A stretch of DNA of 10,115 nucleotides from Atkinsonella hypoxylon (Eukaryota > Ascomycota > Sordariomycetes > Hypocreales > Clavicipitaceae), in assembly GCA_000729835.1 (NCBI GenBank), contig JFHB01000402.1, positions 1 to 10,115 of the forward strand, read 5' to 3'. Numbering within the stretch: position 1 is the stretch's first letter; every line of letters begins with the position of its first letter. Under the pieces are notes generated by a model. That model was not told the origin of the DNA and ran no database searches. It saw nothing but the letters and a program-made list of their open reading frames with translations. Positions 7,376 to 10,115 of the stretch are shown piece by piece. The position numbers and the translations under genes are program-made.

Positions 7376-10114
7376 TTATTTTCGATTTTTAACTGTTTTT
7401 TGTTGTTTTTTCGATTTTTTTTTAAGTGTTTTTGTTGCTTTTATAAGCTAGCTAGAAAGCTCTAGTAACTTAATAAATTGTTAATGCTTTTGAATAGCAA
7501 GAGGCTTAGTTAGGCCATCTGCTGGCATCTAATTCGTATCAATATAACTAACCTTAGCTATACCTTTACGAATCTTTTCCCTAATGTAGTTAAACTTCAA
7601 AAGAGTGTGCTTAGTTCTACTATACAACGTTAGGTTGTAAGCAGTAACTATAGTGCCTTAATTATTACACCTAATAGGAATAGAAGGGGTTAAAGGCAGC
7701 TTTATCTCCTTAAAAAGGCCGTAGAGCTACTCTAATTCCCTAATAGCTTTAGATAATACATTAGATTCTGCTTCTAATGTAGAAAAAGCAATAGTACTAG
7801 CTTTCTTTAATTTCCAGCTAATAGGTCCACTAGCTAGCTTATATAGATAAGTATAGGTTAATTTAGAAGAGACTTTATCACTAGCAAAATCGCTATTACA
7901 ATAACTAAGGAGAGTCTTTAAGACTTCTTTACAACTAATAGTAGTATTAGAAGACTTTTTAGACTCTAAGTGTGGACTAGAACGCTTATAAACGATAGCA
8001 AAGCTTCTAGTACCACCTAAGTACCGAAGGAGGTGCTTAGAGGCGTTCAGATGCTCTATATAGGGCTTAGCTAAGAAGGTTGATAGCCACTGAACGGAAA
8101 AAGCAATATCAGCCCTAGTTAGCAACATAAGGTACATTATAGTGCCTATTATGCTCTAATAAAGCTTATAATTGGATTTTAAGAGGAGTTTTATAACTAG
8201 TTGCTTTAGAATCCCCAGCTGTATAGGGATAGAAGCTAGCTTAGCATCTTACATTTTGAATCTTTCTAGGGCTTCAAGGATGTATTAAGATTAGTGGATT
8301 TTAATAGACCTTTTAGACCTATTATAGGTAATTTATACACCTAGAAAGAATTCTGCTGGTCCTCTATCTTCTATTGGATAAGCTTGATTTAGTAGCTTTT
8401 TAAGCTTATTGATATATCGTAAATCAGGCCCAATTAGAAGACAGTTATCTACATAAGTAGCAATATATGTAGATGTAGCTGGGTTATAAAAGACTGCTGG
8501 GTCTAATATAAGAGGTTTAAATCTATGCTTTTAAAGTAATTCCGTTAGAATTTGCTGCTATTCTCTAGGACTTTACTTTAAACTATAGAGGGATTTTTCT
8601 AGCTTAATTACTTGCTCTTTAGAGGGCTTGTAATTATAGCTTTTTAGTAGCTTAGCTACTAATAGCGATGCTTGCTCTACAAATTCAACGAATCTATCTG
8701 GGATTTCTATATAAATAGCTTCTTTTAGCTTGCTATTTAAAAACGCTCCTATAAAATCGATTTACTTAACTTCCTAGTTATTAAAAGCTGCAAGAGCTAA
8801 TAATATACGCTAGCTAGAAGGAATACTAGTTGCAGTAAAGGTCTCTAGATAGTCTTAACCTTCTATTTACATAAATCCCTTAGCAATAAGGCAGGCCTTA
8901 TATTTAATAGGATTATTTTCTTTATCCTTTTTAAGCCTATAAACAAGCCTATTCTTTAGAACTCTTCGGCCCTTAGGTACTTAGTCTTTCCCTATAAATT
9001 TAAAGGTTCTAGCAGCTAATAGCTGCTTAAATTCGCTATAGGTAGCTTCTATCTAATACTGCTTAGCAGAGCTTTTTAGGGCTTACTTCCACGTATTAGG
9101 AAGTTCATCCTTATTACTATTAGAAGTAATAGCTGCTTTAGTCCTTGCCTTAAAGCATAGATCCTTGATTAAGGAAAATATGTCTCTATCTAAATCTATA
9201 GCATCAGCATCAATAGATTTAGCTTCAGCTTCTATAGGTTCTATATTAGCCTGAGGGGCTTCTATAGATATAGGGGCTTTAGGGGCCTCTACAGCTTCTA
9301 TAGGGTTGCTTAGTAGAAGAGCTTAATCTACAGGTTCTAGTGGATAATTTAGCACATCCAGATAACTAGAATAAGGATACTTAGGAGTATAATTATCCAC
9401 TAATTTATCGATTTCTCCCTCTAAAGGATTATTCACTATAGAACTAATAGGAACCTTAGGGATGCCCTAAGAAATAGGGCCTATTCCTTCTATAATTTTA
9501 ACGAAGCTAGTCTTAATAACAGCTCGTTTAGAGGGAATGTATATTAGATATACATTAGAACCTAGTGTAGCTAAAAGTCTACTAGGAATAGTTCTTTTAG
9601 CTAGCTTCTGCAACCTAGATCTCTGTTCTAATAGGATTAGAACTTCGCAATAGGAGCCTATAGCTCTTATTTTAGTAAAATTAGGCTTATAGGTCTTAGA
9701 AGGCTCTAAATCAGCTAGATATAGCTGTTTAGAACTTAGTGGTTTAGTACTATTCGCAGTAGTATTAACTAAATCTACTATAGCAGGAAGGATATAAGAC
9801 TATAGATACAGAGGTAATTGTAACTACTGTAGGGTAGCACGCAAACGGTCTAGAAGTACCCTTATAGCTCTCTCTATTAGCCTATTCTGTTTATAAATAT
9901 AGAGGCAAGAGGTACTAAAGCAAATACCCTTAGAAGATAGCTAAGCTTGCAACCTAGTATTAATTTCTATACTACTATTAAAATAAAGGTGTTTAGGGTA
10001 GCAGTTATACTGGTTTTTTAATTCCTTAAAGAAGCCTTTAATGCAGCTATAGAGAGTAGAACCCTCTTTATTAGCTAGATTAAAAGACTACTTATACTGT
10101 GATTTTCTATTAAT
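7376..10114 (-). pseudogene. Decayed Ty1/Copia pol: integrase, reverse transcriptase, RNase H
   Basis: One minus-strand frame covers about 913 codons, open at the right window edge, with roughly 28 TAA/TAG stops, mostly at Gln-like positions, and no frameshift. Integrase: YFNSSIEIN, where the second catalytic Asp (9977-9979) is now Asn, then GICFSTS and QNRLIERAIRVLLDRLRATL with the catalytic Glu at 9872-9874. An acidic, Pro-rich linker covers about 9470-9180. RT: LPNTWKQALKS, FIGKD, LVYRLKKD, YKACLIAKGFM, IDFIGAFLNSKL with the motif A Asp kept at 8756-8758, KLEKSLYSLK, and YVDN at 8444-8455 where the second Asp of YVDD is now Asn. EFFLGV leads to MYLMLLTRADIAFSV, and 7727-8137 is open without stops. 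RNase H ends with MPADGLTKPL at 7499-7528. A Lys/Gln-rich tail follows; the end is 7448-7450 or 7376-7378. Gag and protease lie beyond the window. Confidence 0.93.
7379..7437. repeat. T-rich imperfect tandem repeat, two units
   Basis: Unit one (7379-7405) and unit two (7406-7437) both read TTTTCGATTTTT, then a short spacer, then TGTTTTT and GTTG. A more degenerate third unit may lie at about 7358-7378. On the minus strand the repeat reads as Lys/Gln-rich codons continuing the Copia pol frame. Confidence 0.6.
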
Positions 10115-10115
10115 T

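Noticed and set aside
7727..8137. 136-residue minus-strand frame as a stand-alone gene
   Set aside because: It is only the longest stop-free piece of the Copia pol pseudogene. The same frame continues with recognisable RT upstream and RNase H downstream, and its Met is internal.
1..10115. CRISPR array, tRNA, rRNA, bacterial operon or toxin locus
   Set aside because: No regularly spaced direct repeats, cloverleaf, rRNA-like stretch, ribosome-binding sites or prokaryotic gene packing were seen.

Overview
The window is a stack of decayed LTR retrotransposons, all read from the minus strand, in very AT-rich, TpA-rich DNA. No intact gene, RNA gene or host gene was recognised. In-frame stops are almost all TAA or TAG where glutamine would fit, and catalytic Asp and Gly codons show G-to-A changes. 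CpA and TpG are scarce outside a few short islands. This is the footprint of repeat-induced point mutation (RIP), so the likeliest source is an AT-rich, repeat-rich block (isochore, subtelomere or centromere-like) of a filamentous ascomycete. The species cannot be told from this window.

Layout, right to left, which is the reading direction. (1) 10114-6699 is the 3' two thirds of a Ty1/Copia element: integrase core, acidic linker, reverse transcriptase, RNase H, a Lys/Gln-rich tail, a polypurine tract and a 3' LTR of about 504 bp. It carries about half as many stops per codon as element A and is the best preserved. (2) 6698-4070 is the 5' part of a Ty3/Gypsy element (B): LTR/leader with two hairpins, gag with a CCHC knuckle, then a pol frame offset by -1 with an aspartic protease and the start of reverse transcriptase. 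It breaks off just after RT motif A. (3) 4072-1 is a second Gypsy-like element (A). It has an LTR or leader of about 1.1 kb starting in a GC-richer hairpin segment, then one frame of about 950 codons with gag-like region, CCHC knuckle, a long linker of about 370 residues and an aspartic protease. Its RT and integrase, if they exist, lie left of the window.

The order suggests nested or abutting insertions: A interrupts or truncates B inside RT, and Copia sits next to or inside B's 5' LTR. The open frames on the plus strand are antisense chance reading through these elements. All assignments come from hand translation and motif reading, without database searches.
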